This document shows positions 1-6,911 of a stretch of DNA of 11,757 bases, piece after piece (positions within the stretch are counted from its first letter, which is position 1; every line of letters starts with the position of its first letter). Location: NCBI GenBank assembly GCA_039680225.1, contig JBDKTK010000301.1, positions 1 to 11,757 on the forward strand, given 5' to 3'. The translations under genes were made by a program, and so were the position numbers. Source of the stretch: JBDKTK01 sp039680225. GTDB lineage: Bacteria; Desulfobacterota; Syntrophia; Syntrophales; UBA4778. The notes under the pieces were generated by a model, which ran no database searches, was not told the DNA's origin, and saw nothing but the letters and a program-made list of their open reading frames with translations.

Positions 1-371
1 ACCGCAAGGTGCTGCCCAAGGACAAGGGATCCGCCATCGAATTCGACAAGGAACAGATGCTGCGCTCGTTGAAGAGGATGAACGTCATCGCCAGCGAAAA
101 ATATTACGGGGTGAAAATCCGCATTTCGGGCGACAAAATGCTGCTCAATTCCACAAACCCCGATGTCGGCGAAGCCAATGACGAAGTGGAAATATCCCCG
201 AGCGACAAGGACATAGAGATCGGGTACAATGTTAATTACCTGATAGATGCCATAGAGGTAATCGATGAGAAAAAAGTCCTGTTCGAGATACGCGACGGAC
301 TGAAACCGGCCAGCATAAAACCTTGCGAGTCAAACGATTATATGTGCATTATCATGCCGATGAAGATATAA
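1..371 (+). CDS. dnaN: DNA polymerase III sliding clamp (beta subunit), C-terminal part
   Basis: The gene enters from the left edge; the reading frame starts at base 3 and ends with TAA at 369-371, leaving about 122 C-terminal residues. What is seen: it opens with Arg-Lys-Val-Leu-Pro-Lys, which matches the Y-R-x-V-L-P segment opening the third clamp domain, and it ends in C-I-I-M-P-M-K-I, the usual 'MPM' clamp tail. Between them lie the features of domain III, including N-V-N-Y-L-I-D-A-I. The family forms a ring-shaped homodimer that holds DNA polymerase III on DNA, and the MPM tail helps form the pocket that binds clamp partners. The first two domains lie outside the window. It lies 108 bp upstream of gyrB on the same strand, which fits a dnaA-dnaN-gyrB origin-type block, although dnaA cannot be seen here. 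Confidence 0.95.
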   Translation, partial: RKVLPKDKGSAIEFDKEQMLRSLKRMNVIASEKYYGVKIRISGDKMLLNSTNPDVGEANDEVEISPSDKDIEIGYNVNYLIDAIEVIDEKKVLFEIRDGLKPASIKPCESNDYMCIIMPMKI

Positions 372-479
372 TAGAACGTTAAATTTACAGAGAAAACCGT
401 TTTTTTATCGTCCTCGTTTTCAAAAGGGAAATCCGGAAATCTTCGTAAAATTTATTTAAGGAAAAGGTAGTAAAAAATA

Positions 480-2873
480 GTGAGTGACAGTTATTCCGCC
501 GACAGCATAAAAGTACTGGAAGGCCTCGAGGCCGTTCGCAAGCGCCCTGCCATGTACATCGGGAGCACCGGTAAAGAAGGTCTCCATCATCTTGTCTATG
601 AGGTTGTGGACAACAGCGTCGATGAGGCTTCCGCCGGTTTTTGCGACACGATAGATGTAACGATCAGGGTGGACAACAGCGTAGTCGTCGACGATAACGG
701 CCGCGGCATCCCGGTGGACATCCATAAAGGACAGGGGATCTCCGCGGCAACGGTTGTCCTTACAAAACTGCATGCCGGCGGCAAATTTTCCGACGAGAGC
801 TATAAAATTTCCGGCGGGCTGCACGGCGTCGGCGTATCCGTAGTCAACGCCCTTTCCTCTTTCCTCGAGGTCGAGGTCAGGAGGGACGGCAAGGTACATT
901 ACCAGGCTTTCGAGCGCGGCGTCCCCAAGGGACCGCTGGAGGTAACAGGCAAGACGCGGGGCCGCGGCACAAAAGTGACCTTCAAGCCGGACCACCAGAT
1001 TTTCGAAGACCTGGAGTACAGCTTTGACGTACTGGCGAACAGATTGAGGGAACTGGCTTTCCTCAACAAGGGGCTCAAGATAACCCTCGCCGATGAAAGG
1101 ACGGAAAAGAAAAGCGAGTTCATCTATAAGGGCGGGATAATCTCGTTCGTGGAATATATCAACCGCAACAAGGGCGTCCTCCATAAAAAACCAATTTACG
1201 TTGACGGCGAGCGGGAAGACTGCAGCGTGGAAGTGGCCCTGCAGTACAACGACACTTACGGGGAAAACATCTTTTCCTTTGCCAACAGCATCAACACCAC
1301 CGAGGGCGGGACCCACATGAGCGGCTTCAAATCGGCGCTCACCAGGGTTATCAACAACTACGCCCTGAACAACAAGATGATCAAGGATGTCAAAGAGTCG
1401 CTCAAGGGAGAAGACGTCCGGGAGGGCCTCTCCTGCGTCATCAGCGTGCGTCTGCGCGACCCGCAATTCGAGGGACAGACCAAGACCAAGCTGGGCAACA
1501 GCGAAGTCAAAGGGCTCGTCGAACAGATCATCTACGACAAGATGGGGAGCTATTTCGAGGAGAACCCGTCGGTCGCCAAGGCAATCCTCGGAAAATCACT
1601 GGACGCGGCGCGGGCCCGCGATGCGGCCAGAAGGGCGAAGGAACTCACCCGAAGGAAGAGCGCCCTCGAAGTCGGCGCCCTGCCGGGCAAGCTGGCGGAC
1701 TGCCAGGAGCGCGACCCGGCGCACAGCGAGCTGTACCTTGTCGAAGGCGACAGCGCCGGCGGCTCGGCCAAACAGGGCCGGGACAGGAGGTTCCAGGCGA
1801 TCCTGCCGCTCAGGGGCAAGGTGCTCAATGTGGAAAAGGCGCGCTTCGACAAGATGCTCCAGAACGAGGAGATCAAGGTCATCGTGACCGCGCTCGGGGC
1901 CGGCATCGGCAAAGACGTAGAGGACTTCGACGTCGCCAAGCTGCGGTACCACAAGGTCATAATCATGACCGATGCCGACGTGGACGGCTCCCACATCAGG
2001 ACGCTGCTCCTCACGTTTTTCTTCCGCCAGATGAGGCAGCTGATAGAGAGGGGGTACCTCTATATCGCCCAACCGCCGCTTTTCAAGGTGAGCGAGAAAA
2101 AGAAGGAATTTTATATCAACAGCGAGGAAGAGATGAGGAACCTCATCCTGGACAGCGCCGTTGAAAAGGCGACCCTGGTCAGGGGCAACGGCAACAACCT
2201 GACGGGAAACAAGCTCGCCGCCGTGATCAAAAAAGCGATGAGAATCGAATCTCGCCTCGACAAATTCGAGCGGGAACACAAGAACCGCGAGATAATCCGC
2301 GCGCTGGCCGGGGACCCCGCATTCTCCGCAAAGGACTTCGCAAGCGAGCAGTCGCTGGCGAAAGTCGCCAAGCGTGTAAAAATGATGCTCGGCGTCGAGT
2401 ATGAAATAGAAGTGGACACCGAGCTTGAATCGCACAAGATGGTCTTCCGGACCAGGAAGAACGGCCAGGAATTCGTGACCTGTATCGACAAGGAGATTTT
2501 CAAGGCCCCCAAGTTCTTTGAGATAAGGGAACTCCTGGGCCAGCTGGATGTCATAGGCGAGAGCCCGTATGTACTCAGGGAGGGAGAAAACGAAGAGAAG
2601 ACAATCCCGGCTATGCCTGACCTCATCGAAACAGTGCTCAGCCTCGGCCAGAAAGGGCTCGCTGTCCAGCGCTACAAAGGCCTCGGCGAAATGAACCCGG
2701 AGCAGCTCTGGGAAACAACCATGAACCCGGAGAAGCGGACGCTGCTGCAGGTCAAGGTCGAAGACGCCGTCATCGCGGACGAGATATTCACAACCCTGAT
2801 GGGCGACCAGGTGGAGCCGCGGCGCGACTTCATCTACCGCAACGCCCTGTACGTTTCCAACCTGGATGTATAG
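480..2873 (+). CDS. gyrB: DNA gyrase subunit B
   Basis: ATPase subunit of DNA gyrase (797 aa), which with GyrA introduces negative supercoils. The N-terminal GHKL ATPase domain shows E41 and N45 (YEVVDNSVDEA), D72 in DDNGRGIP, and the G-G-L-H-G-V-G lid. The transducer domain follows. The TOPRIM domain has EGDSAGG (E422-G428) and the metal-binding DADVDGSH (D498, D500, D502). The C-terminal GyrA-contact region has QRYKGLGEMNPEQLWETTM. About 170 residues (roughly 545-715) lie between TOPRIM and this tail, matching the insert in E. coli-type GyrB (804 aa) and absent from the shorter Gram-positive form. The start is GTG at 480, preceded by the purine-rich AAGGAAAAGG at 458-467. Its product begins MSDSYSADSIKVLEGLEAVR, the expected GyrB N-terminus. 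A TAAAAT at 446-451 could be a -10 box but has no convincing -35. Confidence 0.98.
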   Translation: MSDSYSADSIKVLEGLEAVRKRPAMYIGSTGKEGLHHLVYEVVDNSVDEASAGFCDTIDVTIRVDNSVVVDDNGRGIPVDIHKGQGISAATVVLTKLHAGGKFSDESYKISGGLHGVGVSVVNALSSFLEVEVRRDGKVHYQAFERGVPKGPLEVTGKTRGRGTKVTFKPDHQIFEDLEYSFDVLANRLRELAFLNKGLKITLADERTEKKSEFIYKGGIISFVEYINRNKGVLHKKPIYVDGEREDCSVEVALQYNDTYGENIFSFANSINTTEGGTHMSGFKSALTRVINNYALNNKMIKDVKESLKGEDVREGLSCVISVRLRDPQFEGQTKTKLGNSEVKGLVEQIIYDKMGSYFEENPSVAKAILGKSLDAARARDAARRAKELTRRKSALEVGALPGKLADCQERDPAHSELYLVEGDSAGGSAKQGRDRRFQAILPLRGKVLNVEKARFDKMLQNEEIKVIVTALGAGIGKDVEDFDVAKLRYHKVIIMTDADVDGSHIRTLLLTFFFRQMRQLIERGYLYIAQPPLFKVSEKKKEFYINSEEEMRNLILDSAVEKATLVRGNGNNLTGNKLAAVIKKAMRIESRLDKFEREHKNREIIRALAGDPAFSAKDFASEQSLAKVAKRVKMMLGVEYEIEVDTELESHKMVFRTRKNGQEFVTCIDKEIFKAPKFFEIRELLGQLDVIGESPYVLREGENEEKTIPAMPDLIETVLSLGQKGLAVQRYKGLGEMNPEQLWETTMNPEKRTLLQVKVEDAVIADEIFTTLMGDQVEPRRDFIYRNALYVSNLDV

Positions 2874-2878
2874 ATCAT

Positions 2879-2902
2879 AAGGGCGGCCGCCCGGTCGCCC
2901 TT
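2879..2902. terminator. GC-rich hairpin between convergent gyrB and lysR-type gene
   Basis: A 7-bp perfect stem (AAGGGCG 2879-2885 with CGCCCTT 2896-2902) encloses a 10-base loop. It overlaps a 12-base self-complementary core at 2881-2892 (GGGCGGCCGCCC), which could form instead. It begins 5 bp after the gyrB stop and sits between two genes that converge. No run of T follows on either strand, so it is not a textbook intrinsic terminator. It may be a weak bidirectional terminator or only stabilise the 3' ends. Confidence 0.4.
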
Positions 2903-2926
2903 CCCCCAAAAATCCTCCGGAATGTT

Positions 2927-3817
2927 TTAATATGATTTGTAGATGACGAACTCGAGGAACGTTTTGATCAGCGTGGAGATGTATTTGTCCTTCCGGTATA
3001 TCAGGTAGAAGTCCCGCTTCAGGTCTATTCCGCTCAGCGGGATTGACTTGAGCACTCCGAGCTGCACTTCCCGGGAAACCGCCGATTTTGAAACTATCGA
3101 TATACCCAGCCCCGCCTCGACGGCCTTCTTGATGGCCTCGGTATTGCCGAACTCCATCGTGTTCTTCAGAACCACGCCTGCCGCTTTCAGGCGCTCCTCA
3201 ATAACGGCCCGCGTACCCGAGCCGCTCCTCGAAAGGATGAAATTTTCACAGAGGAGGTCATCTGCAGAAATGCTGTCCCGCTTGGCCCAACTCTTATTGC
3301 CCGGCGCAATGACCACCAGTTCGTCTTTATGGAACGGGGTCATCACCAGCCTCTCGTCGCCGGCCGGGGCGCCGAGCAGACCGATGTCCGCCTCGTTTTC
3401 CAGGACCTGTCTGATAACTTGCCGGTTCAAATCGATATCGAGCGTGATCCTGGTGCCCGGGTACAGCTTTTTGAATTTCTCCAGGATCCCGGGTAAAAAA
3501 TAGACGCCAATAGTAATGCTGGCCCCTATTTTCAGAATCCCTTTATTAAGGCCTTTCAGATCGTTAATTTCCTCCCTGGACCGCTCGATCAAATAAAAAA
3601 TTTTCTCAACAGAGGAAAGCAGGGCCTCTCCTGTCTCTGTCAGGACGACCTTTTTCCCCAGCCGGTCGAATAAAGTTGTTTTGTAATGATTTTCCAGGGT
3701 CTTTATATGTTTGCTGATACCCGGCTGCGTGAGGCATAAAACCTCTGCCGCTCGCGTGAAGCTCTGCAATTTTGCGACCGTTCGAAATATCCGTAAGAGG
3801 TTGAGATTATAATCCAT
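2927..3817 (-). CDS. LysR-family transcriptional regulator (CysL/CbbR-like)
   Basis: A 296-aa protein of standard LysR length. The N-terminal winged helix-turn-helix is clear at about residues 18-52 (SFTRAAEVLCLTQPGISKHI then KTLE and LFDR). A linker helix follows, then a two-lobed effector-binding domain from about 90 to the end. The effector domain contains GSGTR and the later G-N-T-E-A-I-K-K-A-V / G-L-G-I-S stretch seen in the CysL/CbbR-type branch, whose members sense small anionic metabolites. The start is ATG (CAT at 3815-3817); MDYNLNLLRIF is a typical LysR beginning, but there is no clear Shine-Dalgarno sequence. It diverges from two AhpD-like genes, the usual arrangement for a LysR protein and its target. 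The effector cannot be read from sequence. Confidence 0.93.
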   Translation of the reverse strand: MDYNLNLLRIFRTVAKLQSFTRAAEVLCLTQPGISKHIKTLENHYKTTLFDRLGKKVVLTETGEALLSSVEKIFYLIERSREEINDLKGLNKGILKIGASITIGVYFLPGILEKFKKLYPGTRITLDIDLNRQVIRQVLENEADIGLLGAPAGDERLVMTPFHKDELVVIAPGNKSWAKRDSISADDLLCENFILSRSGSGTRAVIEERLKAAGVVLKNTMEFGNTEAIKKAVEAGLGISIVSKSAVSREVQLGVLKSIPLSGIDLKRDFYLIYRKDKYISTLIKTFLEFVIYKSY

Positions 3818-3830
3818 AATTTTAAGTTAT
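3816..3830. promoter_or_regulatory. Candidate LysR-type operator overlapping the regulator's start codon
   Basis: A 15-bp imperfect palindrome, ATAATTTTAAGTTAT, in which 6 of 7 arm positions pair. It contains TAA-N7-TTA, fitting the T-N11-A core of LysR boxes and the TNA-N7-TNA form reported for CbbR-like proteins. It covers the first two bases of the regulator's start codon, a position that would allow autorepression. A second, weaker palindrome, TCAT-N7-ATGA (3849-3863), lies with its centre 33 bp away, about three helical turns. Short AT-rich palindromes arise easily by chance, so binding is inferred only. Confidence 0.4.
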
Positions 3831-3834
3831 CATT

Positions 3835-3864
3835 TATATAAGAACTAATCATTTGAATTATGAA
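3835..3864 (-). promoter_or_regulatory. Candidate promoter for the LysR-type gene
   Basis: On the minus strand, TTCATA (plus-strand 3859-3864, 4/6 to the -35 consensus) is separated by 18 bp from TATATA (3835-3840, 4/6 to the -10 consensus). This would give a very short leader before the ATG at 3817. The rest of the divergent gap (3865-3992) holds a purine run at 3887-3913 and a G-rich stretch at 3921-3933; I see no convincing plus-strand promoter there. Confidence 0.3.
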
Positions 3865-3992
3865 TATTTTTCTTCGATGATGCAACCAAAAAAGAAGGGA
3901 GGCAAAGAAAAAGTCGGCCGTGGGGGCGGGGGGTTTTGTGGACCTTGCCGGACAGATATTGAAAATCTATGAAGTAGCAGGAGGCATTCGTA

Positions 3993-4346
3993 ATGGATAC
4001 CGCGAAAAGCATACTGGAGAATCGAAATAAGAACCGCGCGCGCCTGGAAAAGGAAGCCCCGGACCTTTTCCAGGGATTCAATGACTTGATGAAATGCTAT
4101 TACAAGCATGGGTCTCTGGACCGCAGGCAAAAGGAATTAATGGCGGTAACGGCTTCGATTGCAACCCGATGCATTCCCTGTCTGGCCAATCATGCGAACA
4201 ACGCGATCAGGGCGGGCGCAACCAGGGATGAAGTGCTCGAAGCGGCGGCAATCGGGGTAGAATTCGGAGGAGGGCCGTCATTTGTTATTGTCAGGGACAA
4301 CCTTTTGGCGTTCCTGGATGAAATCGAAAGCGGTGTCCCGATTTGA
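3993..4346 (+). CDS. AhpD-like / carboxymuconolactone decarboxylase (CMD) family protein, copy 1
   Basis: A small 117-aa single-domain protein. It has E48, C60-I-P-C63 and H67, the E-X11-C-X2-C-X3-H arrangement of AhpD, in which the cysteine pair acts in peroxide or thiol-disulfide chemistry. A glycine-rich segment (V-E-F-G-G-G-P-S) follows near residues 89-96, as is usual in the fold. True CMD decarboxylases lack the CxxC pair, so a redox role is the better inference; the substrate is unknown. The start at 3993 is supported by AGGAGG at 3979-3984 with an 8-bp spacer. It is the first gene divergent from the LysR-type regulator and is followed 68 bp later by a paralogue, so the two are probably co-transcribed and LysR-controlled. 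Confidence 0.9.
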   Translation: MDTAKSILENRNKNRARLEKEAPDLFQGFNDLMKCYYKHGSLDRRQKELMAVTASIATRCIPCLANHANNAIRAGATRDEVLEAAAIGVEFGGGPSFVIVRDNLLAFLDEIESGVPI

Positions 4347-4414
4347 CGGAGGATATACGACATTAAAAGGGATAGGTTTCTCGTAGATTCATGTGCAGAA
4401 AAGGAGGAGTCATC

Positions 4415-4783
4415 ATGCTGGATAAAACAGACATAGACAAAATCGAAAAGATCAACAGCGATTTGAAAAGTGTCCATAAATCGTTTACGTCCCGGGATTC
4501 CAAGTGTTATGAGCACTATATGAAATTGCTCGATAATGCCATGAAGGACAGAAGCCTCACCAAGACAAATAAAGAACTGATCGCGGTAGGCATCTCGGCA
4601 TATGCTTATTGTGAACCCTGCATAACCCTGCACATCAGAGAGGCATTAAGGGGAGGGGCCACGGATGATCAGGTGATAGAGGCTGTTGAAGTCGCTATCG
4701 AAATGGGAGGCGGCCCCGTAGTTGCGAGGGGAGCCAATTATGCATTCAAGGTCCTCGAATATTACAGGAGCAAGGGCAAATAG
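4415..4783 (+). CDS. AhpD-like / CMD family protein, copy 2
   Basis: A 122-aa paralogue of the preceding gene with the same motif in the same spacing: E54, C66-E-P-C69 and H73, followed by G-G-A-T-D-D-Q-V and E-M-G-G-G-P. An in-frame ATG at 4391 would add eight residues, but the strong ribosome site AAGGAGG (4401-4407) lies inside that extension, 7 bp before the ATG at 4415. The start at 4415 is therefore much more likely. The two copies share the overall pattern but differ in most surface positions and in the N-terminal helix, so this is not a recent duplication. AhpD-like proteins often assemble into trimers or hexamers, so the two could form a mixed complex; that is inference. Confidence 0.9.
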   Translation: MLDKTDIDKIEKINSDLKSVHKSFTSRDSKCYEHYMKLLDNAMKDRSLTKTNKELIAVGISAYAYCEPCITLHIREALRGGATDDQVIEAVEVAIEMGGGPVVARGANYAFKVLEYYRSKGK

Positions 4784-4827
4784 CCGGACAGCGAAATTGC
4801 AATGATGCCGCCTGCACGGCGCGACAA

Positions 4828-4872
4828 CCAAAAGCACGGTCATTGCGGCGCCGGCAATGACCGTGCTTTTGG
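4828..4872. terminator. Perfect 19-bp hairpin, probable terminator after the AhpD-like pair
   Basis: The arms CCAAAAGCACGGTCATTGC (4828-4846) and GCAATGACCGTGCTTTTGG (4854-4872) are exact reverse complements around a 7-base loop (GGCGCCG). The layout A4-GC stem-loop-GC stem-T4 is that of a bidirectional intrinsic terminator whose T-run is taken into the stem base. The T-run is only four long and is followed by GG, so termination may be modest. It begins 44 bp after the AhpD-like copy 2 stop and lies upstream of the promoter of the next gene, which fits a transcription-unit boundary. I see no gene in 4784-5012. Confidence 0.6.
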
Positions 4873-4948
4873 CGGACAGGGGGCCGTATCCATCGCCATC
4901 ACCGGGCTCCTCGTGCAGCTTCCCGTCATGCCGGCCTGTATCAATGTC

Positions 4949-4977
4949 TTGACCCGTTATGCGGTGTGGAATAAGAT
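4949..4977 (+). promoter_or_regulatory. Candidate sigma70-type promoter for the thioredoxin-fold/VKOR genes
   Basis: TTGACC (4949-4954, 5/6 to the -35 consensus) and TAAGAT (4972-4977, 4/6 to the -10 consensus) are separated by exactly 17 bp. The predicted transcript start is about 28 bp before the ATG at 5013. This is the best-matching promoter in the window and lies just after the hairpin at 4828-4872. Confidence 0.5.
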
Positions 4978-5012
4978 CAGCGGCCATTGAATCGACAGCG
5001 GGGGGTAGGGAT

Positions 5013-5579
5013 ATGAAAACCAGATTTTATTTCGGTGCCGCAATTCTGTTTTCAATCATGATTTCATCTGTCGGGCTTCATGCCCAGCAGTATCCGTTTC
5101 CCTCATACGGGTCCGGGCCGGTGGAGGTGCGGATGTACTCGGATTATTTATGCCCGCCCTGCCAGCAGCTGGAGCCCGCCCTGGAATCGGTCTTCAAAAA
5201 ACTCATAAAAAAGAAAAATATAACATTGACCTTTGTGGACGTCCCCATGCACGAGGGCTCTTCGCTTTATGCCCGGTATTACCTGTACGCCCTGAAAAAC
5301 AATAACAGCGCCGAGAACGCCCTGCACGTCCGGGGCGTCCTTTTCCGGGCGGCGCCCGCCATCGAATTCACGACCAGGGAAAAACTTGAAGCCCTCTTTG
5401 CGAGCAGAAATATCGGCTATAATGTTTTCAATCCCAAGCCCGTCTTTGATCGTTACAATGCCCTGATCGGTGAGGACCGCATTGATACGACGCCTACCTG
5501 CGTCATTATCAAAAACGGGAAGAAGGAGAGGTTCACCGGCGCGGCAGTAATTGTCAAAGCCCTGGAAGGCCTGATTTGA
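5013..5579 (+). CDS. Exported DsbA-like thioredoxin-fold protein (CPPC)
   Basis: A 188-aa protein with an N-terminal signal peptide: K2-T-R, a hydrophobic core at about 7-21, and likely cleavage after GLHA (residue 24). The mature part has a thioredoxin fold with the active-site pair C47-P-P-C50 just after beta-strand VEVRMYSDYL, and the cis-proline loop T160-P161 near the end. The central insert is helical, as in DsbA/DsbG relatives. One further cysteine, C163, lies beside the cis-Pro. An in-frame ATG at 4959 lies inside the probable promoter and would spoil the signal peptide, so 5013 is preferred; the ribosome site there (GGGGGTAGGG) is only moderate. The gene stops 7 bp before a VKOR/DsbB-like gene, so the membrane protein probably reoxidises or otherwise partners this one. 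Whether it makes or isomerises disulfides is not decided by sequence. Confidence 0.88.
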   Translation: MKTRFYFGAAILFSIMISSVGLHAQQYPFPSYGSGPVEVRMYSDYLCPPCQQLEPALESVFKKLIKKKNITLTFVDVPMHEGSSLYARYYLYALKNNNSAENALHVRGVLFRAAPAIEFTTREKLEALFASRNIGYNVFNPKPVFDRYNALIGEDRIDTTPTCVIIKNGKKERFTGAAVIVKALEGLI

Positions 5580-5586
5580 GCATCCG

Positions 5587-6036
5587 ATGCAGCGTGAAAA
5601 TTTTTTGAGAACAGTAAATCTCTTAGTACCGGTGATCGCCATCGGGCTGATGGCATATTACAGCATCTGCGATACGTCCTGTTCCAGCCTGAAAGGGACA
5701 TTGCTCGGCCGGGACCTGGTGACGGTCGGGATACTCGCCATGACGGCGCTGCTGGTCATTGCCGTTCTGCCCCGGTCCCTGTCTATTGAGCCGGTTGTCT
5801 GGTTGCAGACCATGGTCCTGTCCGGCGGCATCGGCGGCGAGGCGGTGCTTGTCCGTTTCCAGGTTGTTCATGGTACCTACTGCCCCTACTGCCTGGGTTT
5901 CGGAATGTGCCTGCTGATTCTTTTTGCGGCAAATTTTACGAAGATGGACCGAAGGCTGGCCCTGTGCGCATGCCTTGCGGGGGGTGTTGTGTTTGCCCTG
6001 TTCTTCAAGGGGTCGGTGCTGCCCCTGTATGGATAA
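5587..6036 (+). CDS. VKOR/DsbB-like membrane thiol oxidoreductase
   Basis: A 149-aa membrane protein with four or five hydrophobic helices (about 10-27, 44-60, 70-88, 101-117 and 123-140). It carries C28-D-T-S-C32 after helix 1, then the S-x-L-x-G-T-L-L-G-R-D-L-V-T-V-G-I-L pattern of the VKOR fold, and the active-site C99-P-Y-C102 at the start of a helix. The family passes electrons from a periplasmic thioredoxin-fold partner to quinone, and the exported CPPC protein 7 bp upstream is the evident partner. The first cysteine pair is separated by only three residues, against about seven in the best-studied VKORs. No strong ribosome site precedes the ATG at 5587, so translation is probably coupled to the upstream gene. 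DsbB is an alternative name for the function but lacks this sequence pattern. Confidence 0.8.
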   Translation: MQRENFLRTVNLLVPVIAIGLMAYYSICDTSCSSLKGTLLGRDLVTVGILAMTALLVIAVLPRSLSIEPVVWLQTMVLSGGIGGEAVLVRFQVVHGTYCPYCLGFGMCLLILFAANFTKMDRRLALCACLAGGVVFALFFKGSVLPLYG

Positions 6037-6088
6037 CAGAGAGGCTTTCATATCTCTTTCAGCTATTTTTCAGTCGGGAGGACAAGAT

Positions 6089-6841
6089 ATGGGCAATATT
6101 GAAGTATGTTTCCTCGGCAGCGGGGACGCATTCGGGAGCGGAGGGCGCCTGCAGAGCTGCATCCTTCTCAAGACCGGTAAACAGCAACTGCTCCTTGACT
6201 GCGGGGCGAGCGCGCTCACCGGCATGGCCAGGTTCGGCGCAGACCCGAACGAGATAGACGTGATCGTGATCTCGCATCTCCACGGAGACCATTACGGGGG
6301 GATCCCCTTCCTGATAAACGGGTCGCAGCTCATGTTCAAGCGGGAAAGGCCCCTTAAAATTATCGGGCCGCCGGGCATGGAAAAGATGCTGATCAGGGCA
6401 GCCGATGCGCTTTTTCCCGGTTCATGGGGACGGGAAACAAGGTTCTCCCTGAGCATAAGCGAATTCGAAGCAGGCCGGGAAATCGGAACCGGAGATGTCA
6501 GAATCACTCCTTACGTCAACTATCATCCCCAGGTCGATAACTCCTTCGCCCTGAGGATAACATCCGGGGGCAAGACCATTGCGTATTCCAGCGACACCGA
6601 GTGGACCGATTCCCTCTTAAGCGCCGCCCGCGATGCCGACCTCTTCATAGCTGAGGCGTACTTCTATGAAAAAAAGGTGAAAGGCCACATGGACTTTAAG
6701 ACCCTCAGCGGCAATTTCGGGAAGACCGGGGCCAAACGGCTCGTATTGACGCACATGGGACGTGATATGTTAGCCATGTTAACCGAACTGGACAAAACTT
6801 TCTGCGAAGGGGCTGACGACGGCAAGGTTTTAATTGTCTGA
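6089..6841 (+). CDS. Metallo-beta-lactamase-fold hydrolase (RNase Z-like branch)
   Basis: A 250-aa protein beginning I-E-V-C-F-L-G-S-G-D-A-F, the usual first strand of RNase Z-like and Lactamase_B_2 proteins. Metal ligands are visible: H63-x-H65-x-D67-H68 (HLHGDHYGG), H146 (YHPQVDNSF), D169 (SSDTEW) and H222 (LTHMG). Two zinc ions, or another metal pair, are expected. An RNA endonuclease, phosphodiesterase or lactonase is possible; the long flexible arm of true tRNase Z is not evident, so I do not assign a substrate. The start at 6089 is set by GGGAGG (6076-6081) with a 7-bp spacer; the frame stays open upstream to 5924 but overlaps the VKOR gene in another frame. It lies 52 bp after the VKOR gene and may share its transcript. 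No signal peptide, so cytoplasmic. Confidence 0.88.
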   Translation: MGNIEVCFLGSGDAFGSGGRLQSCILLKTGKQQLLLDCGASALTGMARFGADPNEIDVIVISHLHGDHYGGIPFLINGSQLMFKRERPLKIIGPPGMEKMLIRAADALFPGSWGRETRFSLSISEFEAGREIGTGDVRITPYVNYHPQVDNSFALRITSGGKTIAYSSDTEWTDSLLSAARDADLFIAEAYFYEKKVKGHMDFKTLSGNFGKTGAKRLVLTHMGRDMLAMLTELDKTFCEGADDGKVLIV

Positions 6842-6911
6842 TTTCCCGGGTCCAGGCTGCTTTTGACGGACCTGCTCTTTTATTGTAAGGTGCTGTTCAC
6901 GGAGGTGCCCC

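Noticed and set aside
456..2909. Long minus-strand open frames opposite gyrB (456-1466 and 1596-2909)
   Set aside because: They lie wholly over a well-conserved gyrB, have low-complexity compositions typical of antisense frames in GC-rich DNA, and resemble no family.
3887..3933. Purine run and G-rich stretch as a possible G-quadruplex
   Set aside because: Only two G-runs of five or more are close together; the other G-run is too far away to complete a standard four-tract motif.
4802..4990. 62-aa open frame between the second AhpD-like gene and the CPPC protein
   Set aside because: It runs through the 19-bp hairpin and the candidate promoter, lacks a ribosome site and has no family likeness.
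5924..6088. N-terminal extension of the metal hydrolase (open frame from 5924)
   Set aside because: It overlaps the VKOR coding sequence in another frame, while a good ribosome site directs the start at 6089, where the conserved first beta-strand begins.
6849..6872. GGTCC/GGACC inverted repeat after the metal hydrolase gene
   Set aside because: Only 5 bp of stem with a 14-base loop and no T-run directly after it; too weak to call a terminator.
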